Source: an uncultured Peptococcaceae bacterium
Lineage (GTDB): Bacteria > Bacillota > Limnochordia > Darwinibacteriales > Darwinibacteriaceae
NCBI GenBank assembly: GCA_937988745.1
Contig: CALKAR010000160.1
Location: 1-33,333 of the forward strand
Direction: 5' to 3'
Length of the DNA: 33,333 nt
The notes below the pieces were generated by a model, which saw only the letters and a list, made by a program, of their open reading frames with translations, had not been told where the DNA came from and did not search any database. The translations under genes were made by a program, and so were the position numbers. Of this stretch, positions 6,794 through 13,964 are shown in pieces (the first letter of the stretch is position 1; the number at the start of each line of letters is the position of its first letter).

Positions 6794-8712
6794 ATCTCCT
6801 CCTGCTTATCCTCGCGGCTGTAATGCTCTACGGAATTAGACTGATGAGTTCACCGAAGACTGCGGTGAAGGGCAATGCTCTCGGGGCTGCCGCAATGATG
6901 GGAGCAGTGCTGCTGACATTAATCAGTGAAGGTATAATCACGTATCCGCTCTTGTGGCTGGGTTTGGCTGTCGGTGCAGCGTTAGGATACTACGCCTCAG
7001 TTAAGGTTTTGATGATTCAAATGCCCCAAATGGTAGCCGCCCTAAACGGTTTGGGGGGCGGTGCCTCGGCTCTAGTCGGCTTGATTCTCGCTGTCCAGGG
7101 GGAGACTTTTGGTACCTTTGCCGCTTTTACTACTGGGCTTACCATAGTAGTAGGTGCCCTCACCTTCAGCGGCAGTGTGGTCGCGGCCGGCAAACTCCAC
7201 GGCTTGCTCAAGCAGAAGCCGGTGGAACTGCCGTATCATTCTACGCTCGTGGGTGCAGTCATCGTGCTGATTATTCTGGCTTTAATGCCAGCGCCTAGCA
7301 TGGGAGTCGGCTTGATACAGCTCGTACTTGCGCTCCTCTTTGGAATTCTGCTCACCATGCGGGTAGGCGGCGCTGATATGCCAATCACCATTTCTCTGCT
7401 CAACTCGTTTTCGGGAGTGGCAGGCGCAGTGGCTGGGTTTCCTCTAAAGAACCCGCTCTTGGTCGCCGTAGGCGGGATTGTGGGAGCATCAGGCTTTATC
7501 CTCACCCAAATCATGTGCCGGGCTATGAACCGCAGCTTAGTCAGCATACTCACCGGCCGGACTACGGTAACGAGTAGTACACAGCCTATCGCACCGCCGG
7601 TGAGCGAAGACAAAGGAGACGCTCCTACTGAGCCGGTTGGCATGACCTGGCAAGAAGTACTTCAGACTGCAGAGCGTGTCGTGATAATTCCAGGTTATGG
7701 GTTGGCTCTTTCCCAAGCACAGTGGAAGGTGAAGGAATTAATTGACATTCTCGAAGAGCAGGGGCGGGAGGTGAAAATCGGGATTCACCCAGTCGCAGGC
7801 CGCATGCCGGGGCATATGAATGTGCTCCTGGCGGAAGCGGATGTTTCCTATGATCATTTATATGAGCTAGAAGACATCAATGCGGTGCTGTCAGAAACTG
7901 ATTTGGCCATTGTGATTGGTGCTAATGATGTGGTCAATCCAGCCGCCATTGAGCAGCCGAATACGCCCATATACGGCATGCCGGTTATCCGAGCTGATCT
8001 CGCAAAACACGTGCTCGTGCTGAATTATGATACTAAGCCAGGCTATGCTGGAGTACCCAACCCCCTATATGACGGAGACCATGTGAGCCTCGTCTTAGGT
8101 GATGCTAAGGAGTCACTAGAGGCTGTAATTGCTTGGCTGCATTCTGGCGCTGAGGCAACAGTTGATGCCGCCGCATCTATGGAGCAGGAATCAGAAGAAC
8201 TCCGGGCTGCTCGCATGCTGGCTGAAGCGGAGAGCGTCATCATCGTGCCTGGCTACGGCATGGCTCTCGCTGCTGCTCAGTTTCAAGTGAAACAGCTTGT
8301 AGATGCCCTTCAAGGGCGGGGTGTAGATGTTAAGATTGCCATCCATCCAGTGGCAGGCCGCATGCCCGGCCATATGAACGTGCTTTTGGCAGAAGTAGAC
8401 ATTCCCTACGACCTGTTGTACGATCTAGATATGATTAACGATCAGTTCAGCTCAACTGACGTGGTTCTGGTAGTGGGGGCGAATGACGTGGTCAACCCGG
8501 CTGCGCAGACGGCTGAAGGCACTCCGATTTTCGGAATGCCTGTGCTCAACGTGCGGGAAGCACGGCAGGTCGTGGTGTGCAATCTTGACCGGTCACCGGG
8601 TTATGCCGGAGTACCCAATGCCCTCTACGACATGGCCCACTGCCTGTTCGTGCCTGGCAGTGCCAGCCAAACTTTGGCGGATATTTTGACAGCTCTCCGC
8701 CAGCTGACTTAA
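6790..8712 (+). CDS. pntB: NAD(P) transhydrogenase subunit beta with duplicated domain III
   Basis: This 640-residue protein is about 180 residues longer than usual PntB. Residues 1-250 are the membrane domain II with conserved MPQMVAALNG (N86 at the usual His/Asn channel position), GGADMP (D196) and LNSFSGVAG (N205). After a linker (about 251-284) there are two complete domain III copies, about 285-452 and 472-640. Each has GYG(L/M)AL, HPVAGRMPGHMNVLLAE, GANDVVNPAA and PGYAGVPN. By hand the copies align without gaps over 157 residues, with about 90 identities. Both lack the Lys-Arg-Ser that binds the NADP 2'-phosphate in known PntB: copy 1 has N412-Y-D414 and copy 2 has N598-L-D600. It starts with TTG inside the pntAB stop (TTGA), behind GGGGGTGAG. 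Confidence 0.93.
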   Translation: MNLLLLILAAVMLYGIRLMSSPKTAVKGNALGAAAMMGAVLLTLISEGIITYPLLWLGLAVGAALGYYASVKVLMIQMPQMVAALNGLGGGASALVGLILAVQGETFGTFAAFTTGLTIVVGALTFSGSVVAAGKLHGLLKQKPVELPYHSTLVGAVIVLIILALMPAPSMGVGLIQLVLALLFGILLTMRVGGADMPITISLLNSFSGVAGAVAGFPLKNPLLVAVGGIVGASGFILTQIMCRAMNRSLVSILTGRTTVTSSTQPIAPPVSEDKGDAPTEPVGMTWQEVLQTAERVVIIPGYGLALSQAQWKVKELIDILEEQGREVKIGIHPVAGRMPGHMNVLLAEADVSYDHLYELEDINAVLSETDLAIVIGANDVVNPAAIEQPNTPIYGMPVIRADLAKHVLVLNYDTKPGYAGVPNPLYDGDHVSLVLGDAKESLEAVIAWLHSGAEATVDAAASMEQESEELRAARMLAEAESVIIVPGYGMALAAAQFQVKQLVDALQGRGVDVKIAIHPVAGRMPGHMNVLLAEVDIPYDLLYDLDMINDQFSSTDVVLVVGANDVVNPAAQTAEGTPIFGMPVLNVREARQVVVCNLDRSPGYAGVPNALYDMAHCLFVPGSASQTLADILTALRQLT

Positions 8713-8734
8713 GCGTTCGAAAGCAGGTGAAGAA

Positions 8735-9577
8735 GTGCCCCAACTCTTTGCAGTTATCGGTGATCCCATTGAACACAGTTTATCTCCAGTCATACACACC
8801 AAGATTTTTCAGATGATTGGGGGCGAGGAACGGCTGTACATTCCGCTGCGGATTACTCCAGAACAGCTGCCCAGCGCAGTAGAGATCCTACGCAGCAATT
8901 TCCGGGGGTTTAATGTAACAATTCCCCATAAACAGGCCATTATATCGCTCCTGGACGAGCTTACGCCAGAAGCAGTTCGCTGCGGGGCAGTCAATACGGT
9001 GAAATGTGAAAGTGGCCGGCTGATTGGTCATAATACGGATATCAAAGGTTTTGCCGCCGGATTCGAGGGAGCAGGCTGGCCGGTGGATGGGTCGAGGGCT
9101 CTGATCATCGGAGCGGGAGGCGCAGCCCGAGCGGTTGGTTGGGAACTAGCGGCCCGCGGCTGTGAAATCACCATCGCTAACCGCACCGTAGCGGCGGCTG
9201 AGAAACTAGCCCATGATCTGCAGAAGGGTTATCCAGAGCTTGCGATTAGAGCCGTACCTTTTCACGGCATTATCGGAAAAAGCTGTGATTTAGTGGTGAA
9301 CTGCACTCCGGTAGGAATGGGTGAACTAGAAGGCGAATCGCCAGTGGACCTGGAGGAACTTCGGGATGTGCAGTACGTGTACGATCTGATCTACAATCCG
9401 CCTCAGACTGCGCTGCTCCGCCAGGCGCAGGAATTAGGATGCAGGGTATTAAATGGGCTGCCCATGCTTGTGCAGCAGGCAGCCCTTGCAGATGAATTTT
9501 GGTTGAAGCAGCCGATTACCGGTGCAATGGTCACTGAGGTACTCGTGCTGCTCGAGGAGATGACAAGCTATGCCTAA
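8735..9577 (+). CDS. aroE: Shikimate 5-dehydrogenase
   Basis: This 280-residue cytosolic enzyme reduces 3-dehydroshikimate to shikimate with NADPH, the fourth step of aromatic amino-acid synthesis. The N-terminal substrate-binding motif HSLSP is present, as are the catalytic K66 in NVTIPHK and D102 in HNTD. The nucleotide-binding loop GAGGAARA lies at 126-133, followed by NRT, where the Arg commonly marks NADP preference. It starts with GTG at 8735 behind CAGGTGA, 22 bases after pntB. It overlaps aroQ by eight bases. Placement directly behind the transhydrogenase genes suggests one transcript that links NADPH supply with an NADPH-using step. Confidence 0.94.
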   Translation: MPQLFAVIGDPIEHSLSPVIHTKIFQMIGGEERLYIPLRITPEQLPSAVEILRSNFRGFNVTIPHKQAIISLLDELTPEAVRCGAVNTVKCESGRLIGHNTDIKGFAAGFEGAGWPVDGSRALIIGAGGAARAVGWELAARGCEITIANRTVAAAEKLAHDLQKGYPELAIRAVPFHGIIGKSCDLVVNCTPVGMGELEGESPVDLEELRDVQYVYDLIYNPPQTALLRQAQELGCRVLNGLPMLVQQAALADEFWLKQPITGAMVTEVLVLLEEMTSYA

Positions 9578-10010
9578 AGGACGCATCTTAGTGATCCACG
9601 GACCTAATCTCAATCTTTTGGGAACCAGGGAACCGGAGATCTACGGTTCCACTACCTTGGATCAAATCAATCTTCTCATGGATGAAAAGGCCCAAGAACT
9701 GGGCCTTTCGCTGGAATTTTTTCAGTCTAACCACGAAGGGCGGCTGATTGACAAGCTGCATGCTTCTCGGGAGGAATTCGACTGGGTGATTATCAATCCT
9801 GGAGCTTTAGGCCACTACAGCTACGCCCTCCGGGATGCCATCAGTGCGGTAGGCGTTAAAACAATCGAAGTGCATATGAGCAACATCTACGCGCGAGAAT
9901 CATTCCGCCACAAATCGGTTATTGCTCCTGTCTGCGTGGGGCAGATCAGCGGTTTCGGCGTCCATTCGTATCTCTTAGCACTAGAAGCGGCTGCTGCCGC
10001 TCTTAGCTAG
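9570..10010 (+). CDS. aroQ: 3-dehydroquinate dehydratase, type II
   Basis: This 146-residue enzyme dehydrates 3-dehydroquinate to 3-dehydroshikimate, the step before AroE; the type II enzyme is a small dodecamer-forming protein. Motifs: HGPNLNLLGTREPEIYG with R20 and the catalytic Y25, the NPGA loop near residue 75, and H102 in VHMSNIYARE. The loop reads NPGALGHYS where most members have NPGAYTHTS, a modest variation. Length is typical. The start ATG lies inside the end of aroE, with GAGGAGA upstream. The gene ends eight bases into the 3' end of the convergent phosphatase gene, and I see no terminator between the two. Confidence 0.94.
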   Translation: MPKGRILVIHGPNLNLLGTREPEIYGSTTLDQINLLMDEKAQELGLSLEFFQSNHEGRLIDKLHASREEFDWVIINPGALGHYSYALRDAISAVGVKTIEVHMSNIYARESFRHKSVIAPVCVGQISGFGVHSYLLALEAAAAALS

Positions 10011-10539
10011 GATCGAAGCTGAGAATCAGCTCAGCTGCCGCCGCTAAGTCACGCACCTTGTGATCGGGGACAGTGGGAGATATATCTTCATCTCCAACCA
10101 AAATGGTTGTGGTCCCAGCGGCTTGACCTGCTTGAATATCCATTTCCCGGTCGCCGATCATAAAGCTGACAGCGAGGTCGATGTTGTACTCTTTCGCCAG
10201 CTGCAGGATCATGCCCGGCTTAGGCTTGCGGCAGCCGCATTTAGCCCAGGGTTTGTGGGTACATGCAGCGATGGCATCGATTTTGCCGCCTGCCTGTTCA
10301 ATTTCTTCGCGAAGTCTGTCATGAATCGCATCAAGTTCCTTTTTCGTCATATACCCTAAACCAACCCCACCTTGGTTGGTGACAACGAAGATCTTAAAGC
10401 CTGAGGCATGGAGCTGGGCAACGGCTTCCGCTGCTCCAGGAAGCATTTCTAGTTCATCCGGAGTGTTGGGAGGCCGCTTACCGATGGACCTATTCAATGT
10501 TCCATCACGATCGAGAAACACGGCATTGGCTTTCTGCAA
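10003..10539 (-). CDS. gmhB: HAD-family bisphosphatase, GmhB/histidinol-phosphatase-like
   Basis: This 178-residue HAD phosphatase has D10 and D12 in FLDRDGT, TNQ at 54-56, the zinc loop C93-x-H95-x5-C101-x-C103 followed by RKPKPG, and GDREMD at 129-134. The same architecture serves D-glycero-D-manno-heptose 1,7-bisphosphate 7-phosphatase (GmhB) and the phosphatase half of HisB. The zinc loop and length fit GmhB best, but substrates in this family are not safely read from sequence, and no other heptose or histidine gene is in the window. It starts with TTG behind AAAGGGAG spaced by seven bases. It runs convergent to aroQ with an eight-base overlap and divergent from the SDR gene. Confidence 0.85.
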   Translation of the reverse strand: MQKANAVFLDRDGTLNRSIGKRPPNTPDELEMLPGAAEAVAQLHASGFKIFVVTNQGGVGLGYMTKKELDAIHDRLREEIEQAGGKIDAIAACTHKPWAKCGCRKPKPGMILQLAKEYNIDLAVSFMIGDREMDIQAGQAAGTTTILVGDEDISPTVPDHKVRDLAAAAELILSFDPS

Positions 10540-10573
10540 AAGATCACTCCCTTTAACAAAACGCTAAATCCAC

Positions 10574-10586
10574 CCCAATTATTGGG
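10574..10586. promoter_or_regulatory. Palindrome in the divergent intergenic region
   Basis: CCCAAT-T-ATTGGG is a perfect six-base inverted repeat around a single T, between the minus-strand phosphatase gene and the plus-strand SDR gene. It could be an operator for either. No consensus known to me matches. The rest of this 183-base gap holds the leader and terminator described separately and no convincing sigma-70 promoter. Confidence 0.25.
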
Positions 10587-10657
10587 AGGAAAATAACTTC
10601 TGGTGCAGAATTTCAAGTATGTGTGAGTTTCGCCTATGGTTCTCTTTTTCCTCCCTT

Positions 10658-10713
10658 GGAGAAAGTTTATGCGTACAAAGCATACCTCTGCCGGGCAGGC
10701 AGAGGTTTTTTGA
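10658..10713 (+). promoter_or_regulatory. Putative leader peptide ORF overlapping a terminator (possible attenuator)
   Basis: GGAG (10658-10661) is followed seven bases later by ATG (10669) and a 14-codon frame encoding MRTKHTSAGQAEVF, stopping at TGA 10711-10713. The last codons run through the whole terminator stem and U-tract at 10684-10711, and the SDR ribosome site follows at once. A ribosome on this frame would prevent the hairpin from forming, so translation could control read-through into the SDR gene. This is inference. The reading frame, ribosome site and hairpin are visible. Confidence 0.35.
10684..10711 (+). terminator. Rho-independent terminator immediately upstream of the SDR gene
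   Basis: ACCTCTGCC (10684-10692) pairs with GGCAGAGGT (10698-10706) around GGGCA and runs into TTTTTT (10706-10711). It stands only 11 bases before the SDR start. No promoter can fit between them, so transcription of the SDR gene from upstream must pass it. Confidence 0.82.
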
Positions 10714-10722
10714 AAGGGTGGT

Positions 10723-11547
10723 ATGATGCAGGTTTATGAACAATTTAATATCGAAGGCCGTACTGCACTTGTTACAGGGGGAAGCGGTGTCCTCTGCGGC
10801 ACTATGGCGCGTGCTCTTGCTCAGGCGGGTTGCAGGGTGGCTGTTCTGGGCCGTACTGCCGCTAAAGTAGACAAGATGGTGGAAACTATTAAGTCGGAAG
10901 GCGGCGAAGCCATCGGTATCTCGGCTGATGTGCTCTCTGTGGAAGATATGGAACGGGCCCGTGACGAGGTGCTCGAAGCTTTCGGGCGGATAGATATTCT
11001 CGTCAACGGCGCCGGAGGCAACCATCCAGATGCTACCACCGGGCCAGACAAGACCTTTTTTGATTTGGACGTTGAAGCTATCCGCCATGTTTTTGATCTC
11101 AACCTGGTGGGCACTATCCTGCCTTCTAAGATCATTGGTGCCGAAATGGCTAAGCAGGGTTCGGGAAGCATTGTCAACATTTCATCAGCCGCGTCTTTCC
11201 ATCCTATGACCCGAGTGGTATCTTACGCCGCGGCTAAAGCCGGTGTTAACAACTTCACCGAATGGCTGGCTACTTACATGGCACAAGAGTACTCGCCCAA
11301 CATCCGGGTGAATGCCATTGCGCCAGGTTTCTTTATCGCTGACCAAAACAGGGCTCTGCTGCTGCAGCCTGATGGACAGTATACAACTCGAGGGCAGCAG
11401 ATTGTTGATCACACTCCCATGGGCCGGTTCGGCGAAGCTGAGGAGCTGGTGGGAGCTCTTATTTGGCTCGTTTCCGATGCCAGCCGGTTCGTCACAGGTA
11501 GTGTCGTTGTTGTCGATGGAGGATTCCGGGCTTATACAGGTGTTTAG
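10723..11547 (+). CDS. SDR-family oxidoreductase, probable D-mannonate oxidoreductase (fructuronate reductase)
   Basis: This 274-residue classical short-chain dehydrogenase has the cofactor motif TGGSGVLCG near residue 18, NGAGG near 90, catalytic S155, Y168 and K172 (SYAAAK), and a C-terminal VVVDGGF. The segment GAGGNHPDATT and the overall pattern match the group that includes Bacillus UxuB/YjmF. That group interconverts fructuronate and mannonate in hexuronate breakdown. Other sugar-acid SDRs such as gluconate 5-dehydrogenase are the main alternative. No uxuA or uxaC lies beside it here. AAGGGTGG precedes two adjacent ATGs; the second (10726) has slightly better spacing. Expression may be controlled by the terminator/leader just upstream. 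A terminator follows. Confidence 0.85.
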   Translation: MMQVYEQFNIEGRTALVTGGSGVLCGTMARALAQAGCRVAVLGRTAAKVDKMVETIKSEGGEAIGISADVLSVEDMERARDEVLEAFGRIDILVNGAGGNHPDATTGPDKTFFDLDVEAIRHVFDLNLVGTILPSKIIGAEMAKQGSGSIVNISSAASFHPMTRVVSYAAAKAGVNNFTEWLATYMAQEYSPNIRVNAIAPGFFIADQNRALLLQPDGQYTTRGQQIVDHTPMGRFGEAEELVGALIWLVSDASRFVTGSVVVVDGGFRAYTGV

Positions 11548-11557
11548 TGATGATATT

Positions 11558-11610
11558 CGCCCCATGGATAGTGAAAAAATACGAAAAACTATCTGTGGGG
11601 TGATTTTTTT
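11558..11610 (+). terminator. Rho-independent terminator after the SDR gene
   Basis: CGCCCCATGGATAG (11558-11571) pairs with CTATCTGTGGGGTG (11589-11602) over 14 positions, three of them G-U. The loop is A-rich and 17 bases long, and ATTTTTTT follows. Confidence 0.85.
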
Positions 11611-11685
11611 GCTCTCTGCGCTAGGAATATTCAACCAACTGTGGAAATGATTATCACACTACACTTTAGGAAAAGAGGTGGGGCT

Positions 11686-13950
11686 GTGCGTGCAAGGTTT
11701 TGGCTGCCAGCGCTGGTGTTAGCTGCGGTGGTGCTGACTGGGTGCCTGACCAATCCTATTACAGGCCGAATGGGTCCCTCATGGGATGTCCCAGTCGAAG
11801 TACCGCTCATTTCTGGGGAAGTAACTGTCGACGAACTGGCTGCAGATTATTTAGAAGAATATCTACCGGAAGCATACAATCCTGAGGAGCCGCTGATTGT
11901 AGAGTTCAGTGAAACGGTTGAAGTAGATGTCTCCGAACTGGGGGAAGCAGCGGATCTGCCTTTCGACGATTTTTCGGTAGAGATGACTATCAGTCACAGT
12001 GAGCTGGTTGATGAGGTAAGCAGCATTGAAATGCCGCTTGCTGATGTAGCGCTGAATGTACCAGGGATGACTGCGACTGTTGAGATTCCGGTCCTGAATT
12101 TCTTGACGAATCTGGAAGAAACGGAAGAACTGGATCTCGATTTTGAATCAGCGCTGCTCAGTGCAGGCGAGCTTGTGATCCAGATCGAGAATACATCCGA
12201 TGCAGTGCTGAAAGGCCTTAAGCTGAGCATCAGTGGGATCGACGGTGCAGAGTGGGACGATTTCGGTGACTTCGCGAAAGGAACAGCCGAGCGCTCCCTC
12301 CCATTGACCGGTGAGGTGGAAGGCCCATTTGAAATCACCTTTGAGGTGGAAGGTGTAGAAGGCCCGTCGGGCGGCGAGCTGATTGCTTCTGTGGAGCTCA
12401 AGGATCTCGAAGCAGAGCACGTCATCGGTTTGGCTCAAGATGATGCCATAACCTTCGAGTTTACAGCTTCCTTTGAGGGGCTGGGGTACGATGAGATTAC
12501 CTTCACAGATGGGACATTCGAACTCATCCTCGCCCTGCTTGAGGATGGAGAGGTGGAAATTGATTCGGTTAAGGCCGCCGGAAGCGATCGAGACTTCATC
12601 AACGATGGCCTAGCAGGCCTCACTTTAGTAGAAGGAACCACGGTTACCGTTGAGGGAAGCATCGTTCCAACCGGAGGCATCATTTCCACTTTAGCTCAGG
12701 CGGAACGGAGTGCAGAGGCAGAGCTGACCGGCGTGGAAATCAAGGGTGTAAAGCGCAGCACCGGTTTTGATCCGGTCGAAATTAGCGAATCCATCGCCGA
12801 TTGGGATCTTAATTTTGATTTCACCAGCCTCACTATTGCGGAAGGAGAACTGACATTTACCATCACAGGCCTCAGCAAAGGTGAGATGGAGGTTGTGGGA
12901 GTCATCATTGACGATCAGGAGCTTGAAGCCACAGGCAGCGGTTTTTCGCTCGCTGGTATTGTCCTTGCGCGGGATAGTGAGATCAGGTTGACCGGTGCGA
13001 TTGCTGATACCGAGATTGAGTTTGAAGGCGCTGAACTCACGGCACAGGTCCAGTTTACTGACCTAGAACTAGATGAAATTGCCCTAGTCTTAGAAAAGCA
13101 GGAAATTGACGCGAGTGAGCTCGATATCGAGCCTGTTTCGCTGAGTTTCGATTGGGGCGAATACGGTGATCTGTTTGATTGGATCGCTGGCATTGAAAAC
13201 GAAGTCCTTGTGGTCGTTGAGAATCCTTCAGGCATCCCCCTTGACCTTGCGGGGCTTGATCTGAAGTTCACCGGAAGCGATGGTGGTGAACATATTATCA
13301 GTCTTCAAGATGCAGAGGAATCCCGTATGGGTGATGTGACCACTTACACCATCAAGTCCGCTGATTTCGTGGAAATCTTCCGCTCTGAACCGCAGAAGGT
13401 CGAACTGGATGGACACTTCGTAGTAGGCAGCGATGAAGATGTGCTGATTGATCCGAATACAGTGATCACCATTACCGTAAGAGCTACCGCTCAGGCTGTA
13501 TTGGCCATTAACTACGATGCGGAATTCGAAGATTTTGTGCTGCAAGCTCGGGAAGTTGCGCAGCAGGCAGAGTTTGACGAAGCCCTAGAGTTCATGTCTC
13601 AGCCTGGATTGTTTGCAGAGGTAACCAACGGCATCCCCTTGGGAGTTCAGATCTGTCTGGAATTGTCTACAAGCGAAGATGATTGGGAGGACGCTGTCCA
13701 AATCGATTTGGGTATCATTCCAGCTGCGGAAACAGATGCAAAGGGACGGGCAGTGAAACCACAGTCTGGCCTCTTGGAACTCCCCGTAGATGACGAGGTG
13801 CAGGACTTCTTGAGACAGGGTGGATTTGTGCGGATGTGCATCGCTCTGGCTTCGGAAGGACAGACAGGCATAAAAGAGATCGCGATCACGCCTTCTGATG
13901 CAGTGGAGTACCGCATCTGGGCTGTTGTTGGCATCAAGATCAATCAGTGA
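11686..13950 (+). CDS. Large acidic lipoprotein with tandem ~115-residue repeats, function unknown
   Basis: This 754-residue protein starts with a lipoprotein signal peptide: basic MRAR, a hydrophobic run, and lipobox L17-T-G-C20. The rest is acidic and valine/isoleucine/glutamate-rich, as in beta-sandwich surface proteins. Similar stretches recur at residues about 161 (ELVIQIENTSDAVLKGLKL), 276 (FELILALLEDGEVEIDSV), 387 (ELTFTITGLSKGEMEVVGV), 505 (EVLVVVENPSGIPLDLAGL) and 641 (LFAEVTNGIPLGVQICLEL), a spacing of about 111-136. The NPSGIPLDLAGLDL pattern faintly recalls LEA14/WHy-type beta domains. GTG 11686 is preferred over an upstream GTG because AGAGGTGGGG lies before it and the signal peptide begins there. 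It is directly followed, almost overlapping, by a barrel-like protein gene, suggesting a joint envelope role. I do not recognise a family. Confidence 0.85.
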   Translation: MRARFWLPALVLAAVVLTGCLTNPITGRMGPSWDVPVEVPLISGEVTVDELAADYLEEYLPEAYNPEEPLIVEFSETVEVDVSELGEAADLPFDDFSVEMTISHSELVDEVSSIEMPLADVALNVPGMTATVEIPVLNFLTNLEETEELDLDFESALLSAGELVIQIENTSDAVLKGLKLSISGIDGAEWDDFGDFAKGTAERSLPLTGEVEGPFEITFEVEGVEGPSGGELIASVELKDLEAEHVIGLAQDDAITFEFTASFEGLGYDEITFTDGTFELILALLEDGEVEIDSVKAAGSDRDFINDGLAGLTLVEGTTVTVEGSIVPTGGIISTLAQAERSAEAELTGVEIKGVKRSTGFDPVEISESIADWDLNFDFTSLTIAEGELTFTITGLSKGEMEVVGVIIDDQELEATGSGFSLAGIVLARDSEIRLTGAIADTEIEFEGAELTAQVQFTDLELDEIALVLEKQEIDASELDIEPVSLSFDWGEYGDLFDWIAGIENEVLVVVENPSGIPLDLAGLDLKFTGSDGGEHIISLQDAEESRMGDVTTYTIKSADFVEIFRSEPQKVELDGHFVVGSDEDVLIDPNTVITITVRATAQAVLAINYDAEFEDFVLQAREVAQQAEFDEALEFMSQPGLFAEVTNGIPLGVQICLELSTSEDDWEDAVQIDLGIIPAAETDAKGRAVKPQSGLLELPVDDEVQDFLRQGGFVRMCIALASEGQTGIKEIAITPSDAVEYRIWAVVGIKINQ

Positions 13951-13964
13951 TGGGGGTGGAGACT

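Noticed and set aside
10017..10031. AGCTGA/TCAGCT hairpin at the aroQ/phosphatase junction as a shared terminator
   Set aside because: The stem is only six base pairs, lies inside the phosphatase coding end, and has no T-run on either strand.
10714..10725. AGGGTGGTA resembling the T-box core
   Set aside because: In T-box leaders this core precedes the terminator and continues ACCGCG. Here it follows the terminator and continues TGATG, so it is simply the SDR ribosome binding site.
10579..11088. Minus-strand open frame of 169 codons across the SDR leader and 5' end
   Set aside because: It runs antisense through the SDR coding region and the terminator, its protein looks random, and no start signal is visible.
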